Positions 18,258-26,502 are shown, counted from the stretch's first letter. The stretch: DNA of 43,604 nt from Gemmatimonadota bacterium (GCA_007126575.1 SLBA01000044.1:1-43604); one strand, 5' to 3'. Notes: a model not told the origin generated them from the letters alone. Numbers and translations are program-made.

Positions 18258-18674
18258 ATGCGGGAACGGGATGAGACGCCATACTTCGTGATTGAACGAG
18301 AGGGTGGGAGTTCGGGGGTCGGGGCTTTCCTGGCCGGTGCGCTGCTCGGCGCCGGGGTCGCTCTGCTCTTTGCTCCCCGCACGGGCGAGGAGACGCAGCG
18401 GGAAATTCGGGAGCGGGCCACCCACCTGAAGGAGTCGGCCGAGGAGCGCATGCGCGAGGCGCAGAAGCAGGTCGAGGATCGACTCGACCAGGCGCGCACG
18501 GAGCTGATGGACCGGGTCGATGCCGTGCGGGAAGCGGTCGAGTCGGGGAAGGACTCCGCCCGTGAGGCGCGTGGGGAACTAGAAGAGAAGATCGAGCGCT
18601 CCAAGGCGGCCGCTCGGGCCGGCGTCGATGCCGCTCGCGAGGAGGCCAAGAAGAAAGGGGAGGCGTCGGACTGA
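18258..18674 (+). CDS. YtxH-domain protein
   Basis: A 138-residue protein with a short polar N-terminus, one hydrophobic Gly/Ala-rich segment (GVGAFLAGALLGAGVALLFAP, about residues 21-41) followed by RTGEETQREI, the hallmark of YtxH proteins, and then a long charged helix (about 45-138) rich in Glu, Arg and Ala with coiled-coil character. YtxH proteins are membrane-anchored and stress-linked in some species; molecular function is unknown. GGGAG precedes the start. The stop TGA overlaps the CTG proposed as the start of the next gene, implying translational coupling. Confidence 0.85.
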   Translation: MRERDETPYFVIEREGGSSGVGAFLAGALLGAGVALLFAPRTGEETQREIRERATHLKESAEERMREAQKQVEDRLDQARTELMDRVDAVREAVESGKDSAREARGELEEKIERSKAAARAGVDAAREEAKKKGEASD

Positions 18675-20239
18675 GTTCTCGCCCCTGGTCGAAGATCTGG
18701 CAGGAGTCCCGGAGCTTTTCGAAGGAACTCGGGCAGCGCCTGGCACGGAGCGACCTCTTCTTCATGGCGGGGGCGATCACCTTCAACGTGATGGTGGCGA
18801 TCGTCCCCCTCCTGATCCTGACGGCGGGTGTGGCCGGCTTCTTCGTCACGACCCGCTTCGGACAGGTGGAGCCCGAGGTCGTCGAGGTCGTGCTCGGCTA
18901 TCTTCCCGCAACGGGCGCGAACGGGCTTCGGGAGACGGTGGACCGGGTTCTGGAGGGCCTGGTCTCGGATCGGACCGGCCTCTCGATCGTGGGTGGCGTG
19001 GTCTTGGCATGGATCTCGACCCGACTGGTCGCGAGCCTTCGGATCGTCCTGCGGAACCTCTTTCACGAAGAAGAGGATCGGGGTCTGGTGCGGGGCAAGC
19101 TCTTCGATCTGCAGGTCGTGGTCCTGGCCGGGACCCTGATCGTGGTGAACTTCGCGGTCACGATCGCGATCCGAACGGTCGAGGCCCTCGGGCTCGTCTT
19201 CCTCGGTCCGGAGGCGCGGGCGGCCGCGATTCTGCAGTGGGGCGTCGGATGGGGGCTCTCGCTGGCCTCCGCCTGGATCCTCTTTTTTCTCCTGTACCGT
19301 TACCTTCCGGCTCGGAAGGTGGCCTTTCGTACCGCCGTCGCAGGTGCCACATTTGCAGCGGTGGGCTTCGAACTCCTGAAGGGGGCCTTCGCCTGGTACG
19401 TGACGCAGGTCGCGGATTACTCGTCGGCCTACGGAAGCCTGGCGGTGGCGGCCATCCTCTTCTTCTGGATCTATTACAGCGCCGTGCTCTTCATTCTGGG
19501 CGGAATCGTGGCCCGGACCTACGAGGTGCGACGGGAGGCAATCATGGAACGAAAGAAATCCGAGGCCACGGGGTCGGGGAGCGCCGCCGGTGGCGCCGCC
19601 CTGATGATCCTGCTCACGATCGCGGCGACTGCCTTCATGGCGATTCCAGCCGGTGCGCAGAGCTTCGCGCCCTTCGGTGGGAACGGCAACGCCGGCGGCC
19701 TTCTGGATTCCGGTGACGGCGTGGTGTACGCCTCGCGCTCGCTCGAGCGCGAGATGGTGCTCGACCGGCCGCTGGTCGACCACGACGGGCCCTATGTGGT
19801 CGTGCACATCGCCGAAAACCGGGTTCTGGTGCTCGAGGGCACCGAGGTGGTCTGGTCCGCTCAGGCCGGGACCGGCCACGGCTTCCAGCTCGCCGAGCAG
19901 GGGCGGGAGTGGACGTTCACGACACCGGTCGGGATGTTCCGGGTCCTGCGACGCGAGAAGGACCCCGTCTGGATTGCTCCGGACTGGTACTTCATCCAGA
20001 ACGGGATGTCGATTCCGGCGCAGAATCACCCGAGTCGCTACATCCCGAACACCCTGGGAACGTCGGCCCTGTACCTGGGCGACGGGATTGCGATTCACGG
20101 CACCGATCGGCCCCATCTCCTCCTGGACCCGGACCCCGAGTCCCGCCGGATCTCACACGGCTGCATTCGACTGACGAACGAAGCGGCCCGGCAGCTGTAT
20201 CATCGAGTCGAGGTGGGAACGCCCGTCCTGATCTTCTGA
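18671..20239 (+). CDS. Fusion of YihY/BrkB-family membrane protein and L,D-transpeptidase
   Basis: One uninterrupted frame holds two proteins. Residues about 1-290 are a YihY/UPF0761 (formerly BrkB) six-helix membrane protein: AGAITFNVMVAIVPLL, then helices near VVLAWISTRL, VVVLAGTLIVVNF, WILFFLLYRYLP, and SSAYGSLAVAAILFFWIYYSAV. After a short cytoplasmic linker (VRREAIMERKK) a seventh hydrophobic stretch with a signal-peptide-like end (PAGAQS) leads to a YkuD L,D-transpeptidase domain with HGTDRPH and the catalytic ISHGCIRLTN (Cys498), predicted periplasmic, acting on peptidoglycan or attached proteins. The first ATG (18764) falls inside helix 1; CTG 18671, with GGGGAGG seven bases upstream and overlapping the YtxH stop, restores the N-terminal amphipathic segment, giving 522 residues. 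Confidence 0.82.
   Translation: MSSRPWSKIWQESRSFSKELGQRLARSDLFFMAGAITFNVMVAIVPLLILTAGVAGFFVTTRFGQVEPEVVEVVLGYLPATGANGLRETVDRVLEGLVSDRTGLSIVGGVVLAWISTRLVASLRIVLRNLFHEEEDRGLVRGKLFDLQVVVLAGTLIVVNFAVTIAIRTVEALGLVFLGPEARAAAILQWGVGWGLSLASAWILFFLLYRYLPARKVAFRTAVAGATFAAVGFELLKGAFAWYVTQVADYSSAYGSLAVAAILFFWIYYSAVLFILGGIVARTYEVRREAIMERKKSEATGSGSAAGGAALMILLTIAATAFMAIPAGAQSFAPFGGNGNAGGLLDSGDGVVYASRSLEREMVLDRPLVDHDGPYVVVHIAENRVLVLEGTEVVWSAQAGTGHGFQLAEQGREWTFTTPVGMFRVLRREKDPVWIAPDWYFIQNGMSIPAQNHPSRYIPNTLGTSALYLGDGIAIHGTDRPHLLLDPDPESRRISHGCIRLTNEAARQLYHRVEVGTPVLIF
19533..19546 (+). promoter_or_regulatory. Internal ribosome binding site and in-frame start for a free L,D-transpeptidase
   Basis: GGGAGG (19533-19538) stands five bases before an in-frame ATG (19544). 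Initiation here would give a 231-residue protein with a basic start (MERKKSE), a hydrophobic core and an AGAQS cleavage site, i.e. a normal secreted YkuD transpeptidase (Cys207 in this numbering), without the YihY half. Confidence 0.6.
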
Positions 20240-20301
20240 CACCCAGGAGACCGCGGCGTGCCGGATTCGCGTGAGGTCACATTGCAGGCAAGGGAGTGGG
20301 G

Positions 20302-20775
20302 ATGGGTGAGCCGTCGGGAGGGCACCGCACGGTTGCGACGAACCGGAAGGCCCGGCACGAATATCACATTCTGGACCAGTGGGAGGCCGGGATGGTTCTC
20401 ACGGGACCCGAGGTGAAGTCGCTTCGCGATGGGAAGGTCGGGTTCCAAGACGCCTTCGCGCGGGTGGACGGCGGCGAGGTCTGGCTCCACAACCTTCACA
20501 TCTCCCCCTACATGCAGGCCAACCGCTGGAACGACGACCCGATGCGGACCCGCAAGCTGCTCCTGAAGAACAGCGAGATCCGGAAGCTGATCGGGCAGGT
20601 CGATGAAAAGGGGCTCGCCCTGATCCCACTCGAGATCTACTTCAAGCGCGGATACGCCAAGGTGCGGATCGCCCTGGCACGGGGCAAGAAGCTGCACGAC
20701 AAGCGCGAGACGCTGAAGCGCCGGACGCAGGAGAGGGAGACACGGCGGGCGATCGACTCCGGGGGCCGGCAATGA
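20302..20775 (+). CDS. smpB: SsrA-binding protein
   Basis: A 157-residue SmpB, the tmRNA partner in rescue of stalled ribosomes. Typical stretches are TNRKARHEYHILDQWEAGMVLTGPEVKSLR split as the N-terminal OB-fold strands, LHNLHISPY, the RKLLLKNSEI region, IPLEIYFKRGYAKVRIALARGKKLHDKRE and a basic C-terminal tail that enters the decoding centre. ATG 20302 is preceded by AGGGAG (20291-20296). The stop overlaps the amidase start (ATGA). The ssrA RNA gene is not seen in the window. Confidence 0.95.
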   Translation: MGEPSGGHRTVATNRKARHEYHILDQWEAGMVLTGPEVKSLRDGKVGFQDAFARVDGGEVWLHNLHISPYMQANRWNDDPMRTRKLLLKNSEIRKLIGQVDEKGLALIPLEIYFKRGYAKVRIALARGKKLHDKRETLKRRTQERETRRAIDSGGRQ

Positions 20776-22058
20776 GTGGGGGGCGAGGCCGGGCCGGACG
20801 GGGATCCACCCGTCTGCCCCGCGCGCTGTCGGCGACCGCCTTCCTCCTGCTCTTCCTGGCGGCCGTCGGGTCGAGCCTCGTGGCCCAGAGCCCGGAGCAG
20901 GTCACGGTCCGGTTCGCGGGGGGTGAAGAGGCCGAACTCGGCGTTTCGTCCCATCGGGGGTATCCCTCGCTCCGGGCGACCGAGCTCGAGTCGATGGGGT
21001 GGCAGCTGGGTCGCGACGGGGTCGTCCACCGCCTCCTGCACCGCACGGGCCTGGAGCTCCGCTTCACCCCCACCTCGCCGTACTTCCGCTGGGACGGAGA
21101 GCTCCTGCAGCTCGTCGAGGCCCCCTATGTCTTTTCCGGGGAGCTCTTCGTTCCCCTGCAGCTGCTGACCGACTTCTTTCCTGCGCTCCTCCCCGACGCC
21201 TACGCGTACGATCCGGACGCGGCCCTCTTCCGGGTGGCAGAAAACCCGGTACCCGGGGCTCCCGGAATCGCCGGCGTCAGGGATCCCGTCGAGGCCGCGG
21301 GGCCTGGCGAGGCGGAGGAGGGACCGGGTGAGCCGGCCGGGGATCCGGACCGACCCCCGAGGGTGGTGATCATCGATCCGGGTCACGGGGGAGACGAGCC
21401 GGGTGCGATCGGACCCGGCGGGGTGCGGGAAAAGGAGGTCGCGCTCGCGATCGGAATCGCGCTGGCCCGGGAGCTCTCCGGAGACCCCGACATCGAGGTC
21501 CGACTGACCCGGGACCGCGATGTGGCCGTGCCGATCTGGGAGCGGGGGGAGATGGCGACGGAGTGGAAGGGAGACCGGGTCGGGGTCTTCCTTTCGATCC
21601 ACGCGAATGCGGCCCCGGATCGACCGGGCGTTCGGGGATTCGAGACCTACTTCCTCTCGGAAGCCCGTACCGAGCACGAGCGACGGGTGGCTGCGGCCGA
21701 GAATGCGCCGCTGTACCGAAACGGCCCCGACGAGGGCGACGGTCCCGACCCTCTCCTGACGGCGATTCTCCGTGACCTGAGGACGTTCGACCACCAGCAG
21801 TGGTCGTCGCTCCTCGCGGATCTGGTGCAGCGGGAGCTCGCGATCTTTCATCCCGGTCCCGACCGCGGGGTGAAACAGGGCCCCTTCGCCGTGATCACCA
21901 ACGCGATGATGCCCTCGGTCCTGGTCGAGGTCGGATTCCTGACGAACCGCGAGGAGGAGCGTCTCATGATGCGCCCGGAGTTCCACAGGGATACGGCCCG
22001 GGCCCTCGCCGACGCCGTCCGGACCTTCTTCGACCGGTACCCGTCCGCGGGGCGCTGA
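20772..22058 (+). CDS. N-acetylmuramoyl-L-alanine amidase (Amidase_3), secreted
   Basis: A 428-residue exported amidase that cuts the MurNAc-L-alanine bond of peptidoglycan. A basic start and a hydrophobic core (ATAFLLLFLAAVGSSLVAQS) form a signal peptide. Residues about 40-155 look like a copper-amine-oxidase-N-like/AMIN-type beta region. The catalytic domain begins at PRVVIIDPGHGG, with zinc ligands H205, E220 (GVREKEVAL) and H277 (SIHANA), and catalytic E386 (VLVEVGFLTN). A Pro/Glu/Gly-rich linker (about 160-195) separates the parts. It overlaps smpB by 4 bases and is followed 4 bases later by pyrD. Confidence 0.9.
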   Translation: MSGGRGRAGRGSTRLPRALSATAFLLLFLAAVGSSLVAQSPEQVTVRFAGGEEAELGVSSHRGYPSLRATELESMGWQLGRDGVVHRLLHRTGLELRFTPTSPYFRWDGELLQLVEAPYVFSGELFVPLQLLTDFFPALLPDAYAYDPDAALFRVAENPVPGAPGIAGVRDPVEAAGPGEAEEGPGEPAGDPDRPPRVVIIDPGHGGDEPGAIGPGGVREKEVALAIGIALARELSGDPDIEVRLTRDRDVAVPIWERGEMATEWKGDRVGVFLSIHANAAPDRPGVRGFETYFLSEARTEHERRVAAAENAPLYRNGPDEGDGPDPLLTAILRDLRTFDHQQWSSLLADLVQRELAIFHPGPDRGVKQGPFAVITNAMMPSVLVEVGFLTNREEERLMMRPEFHRDTARALADAVRTFFDRYPSAGR

Positions 22059-22062
22059 CGGG

Positions 22063-23022
22063 GTGGACACTGCGCAGACCCTCTTCGGTGCCCGGTTCTC
22101 GAGCCCGGTGCTCCTGGCCGCCGGGACCTGCGGTTTCGGAGAGGAGGTGGCCGAGGTCACCGATCTCGACCGCATCGGGGGACTCGTCACGAAATCGGTC
22201 ACCCTGGAGCCCCGGTGGGGAAACCCGGCACCGCGGGTGGCCGAGATCGATGCCGGAATGCTCAACTCGATCGGGCTCGCGAATCCCGGTGCCCGCAAGG
22301 TTCGAGAAGAGAAGCTGCCCTGGCTGCGCGACCATCTTCCGGGGGTGCAGGTCCTGGTCAGCGTGGCGGGCCACACCCCCGAGGAGTACCTGAACATCGT
22401 CGAGATCCTCGATGACGCCGACGGCTTTCTGGGGTTCGAGCTGAATCTGTCCTGTCCGAACGACACGCGTCGTGGAGGCCTTCCCTTCGCACTCGACCCG
22501 GAGGCGCTCGCCCCCGTCGTCGAGGGTGTCCGGGCCCGCACCGAACGGCCGATCCTCGTGAAGTTGGCTCCGAACGCTCCGGACCTGACCCCGATCGTGC
22601 GGGCGGCCGAGGAGGCCGGCGCCGATGGCCTGACCCTCGTCAACACCCTCCCCGGTCTGGTCCTGAACCCCCGAACGCGTCGGCCGACGCTGGGTGCCGG
22701 GGCAGGGGGGATGAGCGGCCCGGCACTGCGCGCGGTGGGGGTCCACGCAGTCTGGAGGGCCCGCCAGGCCACCGCGCTTCCGATCATCGGCGTCGGCGGG
22801 ATCCGAAAGGGAGAAGACGCCATTCAGTACTTCCTGGCCGGCGCCTCGCTGGTGCAGGTGGGCACGGCGTCATTCTGGGACCCCCGCTCCGCGCCTCGTG
22901 TAGATAGAGAGATCCGCCGGTTCGCCCGGCGGACCGGGGTGAAGGCCCTTTCGGAGTGGGTCGGCGCCGCTCGCATGGTGCCGAATGGGCTCGAAGACGA
23001 GTCAGGAGAAGTGGATGGCTGA
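22063..23022 (+). CDS. pyrD: Dihydroorotate dehydrogenase, class 1B type
   Basis: A 319-residue flavoenzyme oxidising dihydroorotate to orotate in pyrimidine synthesis. Marks are SPVLLAAGTCGFG, the catalytic cysteine C131 in ELNLSCPN, VKLAPN, and the FMN-phosphate site IIGVGGIRKGEDA. Class 1B enzymes use a PyrK iron-sulfur partner, which is not seen here. The start is GTG with a weak ribosome binding site; the frame opens just after the amidase stop. The last eight bases overlap pyrF, so the two enzymes of consecutive pathway steps around orotate are co-translated. Confidence 0.93.
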   Translation: MDTAQTLFGARFSSPVLLAAGTCGFGEEVAEVTDLDRIGGLVTKSVTLEPRWGNPAPRVAEIDAGMLNSIGLANPGARKVREEKLPWLRDHLPGVQVLVSVAGHTPEEYLNIVEILDDADGFLGFELNLSCPNDTRRGGLPFALDPEALAPVVEGVRARTERPILVKLAPNAPDLTPIVRAAEEAGADGLTLVNTLPGLVLNPRTRRPTLGAGAGGMSGPALRAVGVHAVWRARQATALPIIGVGGIRKGEDAIQYFLAGASLVQVGTASFWDPRSAPRVDREIRRFARRTGVKALSEWVGAARMVPNGLEDESGEVDG

Positions 23023-23722
23023 CATTATCGTGGCGTTGGATGTTTCCGACGCCTCCCAGGCGCTCCGGCTGGTCGACCGCCTCGGGCCGGATCTGGATTT
23101 CGTGAAAGTCGGCCTGGAGCTCTTCACCCGGGAGGGGCCCCACGTGGTGCGTCGGCTCCAGGACCGGGATGTTCGGGTCTTTCTCGACCTGAAGCTGCAC
23201 GATATTCCCAATACGGTGGCCGCAGCCGTGCGGGCGGCGTCGGAACTCGAGGTCGATCTGCTCACGGTGCATGCGTCGGGCGGGCGGCGGATGCTCGAGG
23301 CCGCGGCCGGGGCCCGGTCGGGCTCCCTGGCCCTGCTCGCCGTAACGGTGCTCACCTCGCTGGACCCCGGCGAGCTCGGCGAGGCGTGGGGGCGGGCGGG
23401 TGGCGCAACGCCATCCGACGAGGCCCCTCGACTGGCGCGGCTGGCGGCCGAGTGCGGAATCGACGGGGTGGTCGCGTCCGCGTGGGAGGCGGGGACGATC
23501 CGCCGTGCGGTGGGTCCGACCGCGAGCATCGTGACCCCGGGGATCCGGCTGGAGGGCGGCGAGGCGCACGATCAGCGCCGGGTCGCCACCCCGGACCGGG
23601 CCGTACGCGAGGGGGCCACGCACCTGGTGCTGGGCCGCGCGGTGACCGCGGCCGAGGATCCCCGGGCGGCGCTCGAGTCGGTGCGCTCCCAGGTGGCCAG
23701 CGCGGTCGGAGGTGTGCGATGA
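23015..23722 (+). CDS. pyrF: Orotidine 5'-phosphate decarboxylase
   Basis: A 235-residue decarboxylase making UMP from OMP. IIVALDVSDA opens the barrel; the catalytic D58-x-K60-x2-D63 array lies in LDLKLHDIPNT; TVHASGG and TPGIR follow as expected. ATG 23015 is chosen because AGGAGA lies five bases upstream and the protein begins directly with the first beta strand. It ends with an ATGA overlap into the next gene. Confidence 0.95.
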   Translation: MADIIVALDVSDASQALRLVDRLGPDLDFVKVGLELFTREGPHVVRRLQDRDVRVFLDLKLHDIPNTVAAAVRAASELEVDLLTVHASGGRRMLEAAAGARSGSLALLAVTVLTSLDPGELGEAWGRAGGATPSDEAPRLARLAAECGIDGVVASAWEAGTIRRAVGPTASIVTPGIRLEGGEAHDQRRVATPDRAVREGATHLVLGRAVTAAEDPRAALESVRSQVASAVGGVR

Positions 23723-24195
23723 GCCGGGGGCCTCTCCGGAGCGCAGGGGGGCGGTGGCTGCTCCTGCCGGTTCTGATGCTTCTCTTTCCGCTCTTCTCCA
23801 CCGCCGCACAGGCGCAGGAGGAGGCCATGGATCCCGAGCTCGCCCCGATCGCGCAGGAGTTCGCGCGACTCTGGGCCGCCGGCCAGGCCGAGGGCCTCGG
23901 ACCGCTACTCGCACGAGACGGCATCCGACTCCAGCTCGATGGGCCCGCCCGCTCCGCCACCCCTCCCCGTCAGGCGGTGGCCGCCGTTCGGGACTTCCTC
24001 AGGGGCTTCGAGGAGAGAACCGCGCAGGCCACCCGCGCCGCGGTCGCCGGGGGAACCGAGGACCGGGGCTTCGTCGAGCTCGCCTGGTCCGCCCGTCGGA
24101 CGGGCACGTCCCAGTGGGTGGAATACACGCTCTTCCTCTCGATGACCCGTATGGATGAGCGCTGGCGGGTGGAAGAGATTCGGCTTCTCCCGTAA
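23719..24195 (+). CDS. Secreted NTF2-like (SnoaL/DUF4440-type) protein of unknown function
   Basis: A 158-residue exported protein. A signal peptide (SAGGRWLLLPVLMLLFPLFSTAAQAQEE) precedes a domain with a helix (EFARLWAAGQAEGLGPLL), a turn, and C-terminal strands (FVELAWSARRT, WVEYTLFLSMTRM, WRVEEIRLLP) that fit the cone-shaped NTF2-like fold. Such domains often bind small ligands or act as chaperones; no catalytic residues can be named. The ATGA overlap with pyrF and position before cysS show it belongs to the same transcript. Confidence 0.65.
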   Translation: MSRGPLRSAGGRWLLLPVLMLLFPLFSTAAQAQEEAMDPELAPIAQEFARLWAAGQAEGLGPLLARDGIRLQLDGPARSATPPRQAVAAVRDFLRGFEERTAQATRAAVAGGTEDRGFVELAWSARRTGTSQWVEYTLFLSMTRMDERWRVEEIRLLP

Positions 24196-24275
24196 GATTG
24201 GTGCGCCCGGGGGCGTTCGGCGTCCGGCCGGACCTCCTCGAGTCCGACTTCCTTCTCAGTCCCCACATCGGATCC

Positions 24276-25739
24276 ATGGGTCTTCGGCTCTACAACACCG
24301 CCACGCGCAGCCTCGAGCCCTTCCGTCCGCTCGATCCCGAGCGGGTCGGGGTCTACGCCTGCGGCCCGACGGTCTACGGTCATGCCCACATCGGGAATTT
24401 CCGGACCTTCGTCTTCTACGACCTGGTGCACCGCACCCTCGAGTGGATGGGGTATCCGGTCCACTTCGTGATGAACCTGACCGACGTCGACGACAAGACG
24501 ATCGCCGCGGCCGCGCGGGAGGGGATGACGCTGGGGGAGTACACGGCGCCCTTCGCTGAATCGATCATGGAGGAGTCCGACGCCCTGGGGATCCGCCGGT
24601 TCGACCTCTACCCCCGCGCCACCTCGTACGTGGATCGGATGATCCAGCTGGTCTCGACCCTTCTGGAGCGTGGGTTGGCGTACACCACCGACGACGGCTC
24701 GGTCTACTTCGACATCTCGGCCTTTCCCGAGTACGGAAAGCTGTCGGGAAAGGACCTGGAGCAGGGGCGCAGGGGAGAGCGGGTGGCGGCGGACGAATAC
24801 GAGAAGGAGGACGCGAGGGATTTCGCCCTCTGGAAGGCCTCGAAGGAGGGTGACGAGGCGGTCGGGGCGGTGTGGGAGGCGCCCTGGGGACGGGGTCGGC
24901 CCGGCTGGCATCTGGAGTGCTCGGCGATGGGGCTGGCCGAGGTCGGGGAGACGCTCGACCTGCATCTGGGGGGCGAGGACCTGATCTTCCCGCATCACGA
25001 GGACGAGATCGCGCAGTCCGAGGGAGCGACGGGGAAGCCGTTCGTGAAGACCTGGCTCCACGTGAAGCATCTGCGGGTCGAAGGGGAGAAGATGTCGAAG
25101 TCGCTCGGCAACGTGGTCTCGGTTCGGGGCCTGATCGACGAGGGGGTGCCGCCGGCGGCGATTCGACACCAGCTCCTCTCCGCGCACTACCGGAGCGAGC
25201 TCAATTTCACCCGCGCCGGGCTCGAAGGATCGGCGCGAGCGGTGGCCCGGCTCCTGGACTTCGAAGCGAGGCTCGAGGAGGCCGTCGGGGAGCGCGCCGG
25301 GGACGCTCCGTCCTCCGGCGCGTCGGCGGGCCCCCTGGAGGAGATCGCGGAGCGGGCCGAAGCCTCCTTCCAGGAGGCCCTCTCCGACGACCTGAACGCG
25401 GCGGAGGCGCTGGCGGCCCTCTTCGTGTTCATGCGGGAGGCCAATTCGGTGCTCGAAGAGGCATCGCCCGCCGGCCTGTCTCGGGCGCTGGAGACCCTCC
25501 GATCGATGGATGAGGTGCTGGGGCTGCTCGAGACCGGTCGGTCGGGTCGGGCCGTCGACCCCGAGTTCGCCCGCTGGGTCGAGTCGCGGATCCGGGACCG
25601 CGAGGAGGCGAGGTCCGAAAAGGACTGGCAGCGGGCGGATGCGATCCGCGACGAGCTCGGGGCCGAGGGGGTGATTCTAGAGGATGGTGCCCAGGGAACC
25701 CGCTGGAAGCGAGCCGCGCCCTCGGAGCTCTCGGGCTGA
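24276..25739 (+). CDS. cysS: Cysteinyl-tRNA synthetase
   Basis: A 487-residue class I aminoacyl-tRNA synthetase that charges tRNA-Cys. HIGH motif HAHIGNF, zinc-site elements YACGPTVYG, WHLECSAMG and HHEDEIAQSE, and the KMSKS loop EKMSKSLGN are all present. A helical anticodon-binding region follows, with DDLNAAEALAAL and a C-terminal KDWQRADAIRDELGAEGVILEDGAQGTRWK typical of the family. ATG 24276 is preferred because the fold starts right after (MGLRLYNT); the upstream GTG at 24198 gives unrelated sequence. The last gene before the tRNA/tuf promoter. Confidence 0.95.
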   Translation: MGLRLYNTATRSLEPFRPLDPERVGVYACGPTVYGHAHIGNFRTFVFYDLVHRTLEWMGYPVHFVMNLTDVDDKTIAAAAREGMTLGEYTAPFAESIMEESDALGIRRFDLYPRATSYVDRMIQLVSTLLERGLAYTTDDGSVYFDISAFPEYGKLSGKDLEQGRRGERVAADEYEKEDARDFALWKASKEGDEAVGAVWEAPWGRGRPGWHLECSAMGLAEVGETLDLHLGGEDLIFPHHEDEIAQSEGATGKPFVKTWLHVKHLRVEGEKMSKSLGNVVSVRGLIDEGVPPAAIRHQLLSAHYRSELNFTRAGLEGSARAVARLLDFEARLEEAVGERAGDAPSSGASAGPLEEIAERAEASFQEALSDDLNAAEALAALFVFMREANSVLEEASPAGLSRALETLRSMDEVLGLLETGRSGRAVDPEFARWVESRIRDREEARSEKDWQRADAIRDELGAEGVILEDGAQGTRWKRAAPSELSG

Positions 25740-25770
25740 ACGTTGCGGAAGAGGAGTGTGGGGCGGACGG

Positions 25771-25799
25771 TTGACACCGACCCCCGGTAGGAATACAAT
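25771..25799 (+). promoter_or_regulatory. Strong sigma70-type promoter of the tRNA-tuf operon
   Basis: TTGACA (25771-25776), 17 bases, TACAAT (25794-25799): the -35 is perfect and the -10 differs by one base. Transcription would start near 25806, ten bases before the first tRNA. Confidence 0.88.
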
Positions 25800-25815
25800 T
25801 TACGGCTCGGTTCCC

Positions 25816-25888
25816 GCTGACGTAGCTCAATTGGAAGAGCAGCCGCCTTGTAAGCGGCAGGTTGAGGGTTCGAGTCCCTCCGTCAGCT
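25816..25888 (+). tRNA. tRNA-Thr (anticodon TGT)
   Basis: Cloverleaf folds by eye: acceptor GCTGACG/CGTCAGC, anticodon stem GCCGC/GCGGC with loop CTTGTAA and anticodon TGT at 25849-25851, T-arm GAGGG TTCGAGT CCCTC. The CCA end is not encoded. First of four tRNA genes ahead of tuf. Confidence 0.95.
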
Positions 25889-25935
25889 CCTTCGCCGTGC
25901 ACGGTCGAGTGGCCGTCACGGCGAAGCCGTGAGAG

Positions 25936-26018
25936 GGTGGGGTACCGAAGCGGTCAAACGGGGCAGACTGTAAATCTGCTGGCTTATGCCTTCGAAGGTT
26001 CGAATCCTTCCCCCACCA
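25936..26018 (+). tRNA. tRNA-Tyr (anticodon GTA)
   Basis: Acceptor GGTGGGG/CCCCACC, anticodon stem GCAGA/TCTGC with loop CTGTAAA and anticodon GTA at 25970-25972, a long variable arm typical of bacterial tRNA-Tyr, T-arm GAAGG TTCGAAT CCTTC. CCA is not encoded. Confidence 0.95.
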
Positions 26019-26137
26019 CTGACCGGACGCGCGGGCTCCGCCACGATCGGGTGACCGATCCGGGGACCGGAGTGGTTTGGAAGCGCGCGGACGGGCGATG
26101 TGGATGCAGGAAATAGTGGTAAAAATTAAGGAGTGCC

Positions 26138-26211
26138 GCGGGAGTAGCTCAGTTGGCTAGAGCATCAGCCTTCCAAGCTGAGGGTCGCGGGTTCGAGTCC
26201 CGTCTCCCGCT
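26138..26211 (+). tRNA. tRNA-Gly (anticodon TCC)
   Basis: Acceptor GCGGGAG/CTCCCGC, anticodon stem TCAGC/GCTGA, loop CTTCCAA with anticodon TCC at 26172-26174, T-arm GCGGG TTCGAGT CCCGT. The 119-base gap before it (26019-26137) holds no gene. Confidence 0.95.
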
Positions 26212-26245
26212 TCGGCGATCCCTTCGGGGGTGCGCCGGATGGACC

Positions 26246-26317
26246 GCTCCGGTAGCTCAGTGGTAGAGCGCTTCCTTGGTAAGGAAGAGGTCGAGGGTTC
26301 AATTCCCTCCCGGAGCT
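26246..26317 (+). tRNA. tRNA-Thr (anticodon GGT)
   Basis: Acceptor GCTCCGG/CCGGAGC, anticodon stem CTTCC/GGAAG, loop TTGGTAA with anticodon GGT at 26278-26280, T-arm GAGGG TTCAATT CCCTC. Fourth tRNA of the operon, 95 bases before tuf. Confidence 0.95.
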
Positions 26318-26398
26318 CTCCGGTGGTTGCGCTGGAGAAGTGAAGTACCGAAGTAGCGGTGTCAGTCGATGGAAAGTTCAACAGTTGGGTTTGACACA

Positions 26399-26502
26399 GA
26401 GGAACGAGAGCAATGGCCAAGGCGAAGTTTGAGCGGACGAAGCCCCATGTAAACGTGGGGACGATCGGGCACGTCGATCACGGGAAGACGACGCTGACGG
26501 CG
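26399..26502 (+). repeat. Direct repeat, tuf copy 1 start region
   Basis: These 104 bases (14-base leader plus the first 90 of tuf) are identical to 43501-43604, where the window ends. The repeat unit therefore probably extends through most of tuf. Confidence 0.95.

Noticed and set aside
26391-26396. TTGACA just before tuf as a -35 element
   Set aside because: Only 16 bases separate it from the ATG, leaving no room for a -10 and start site upstream of the ribosome binding region.
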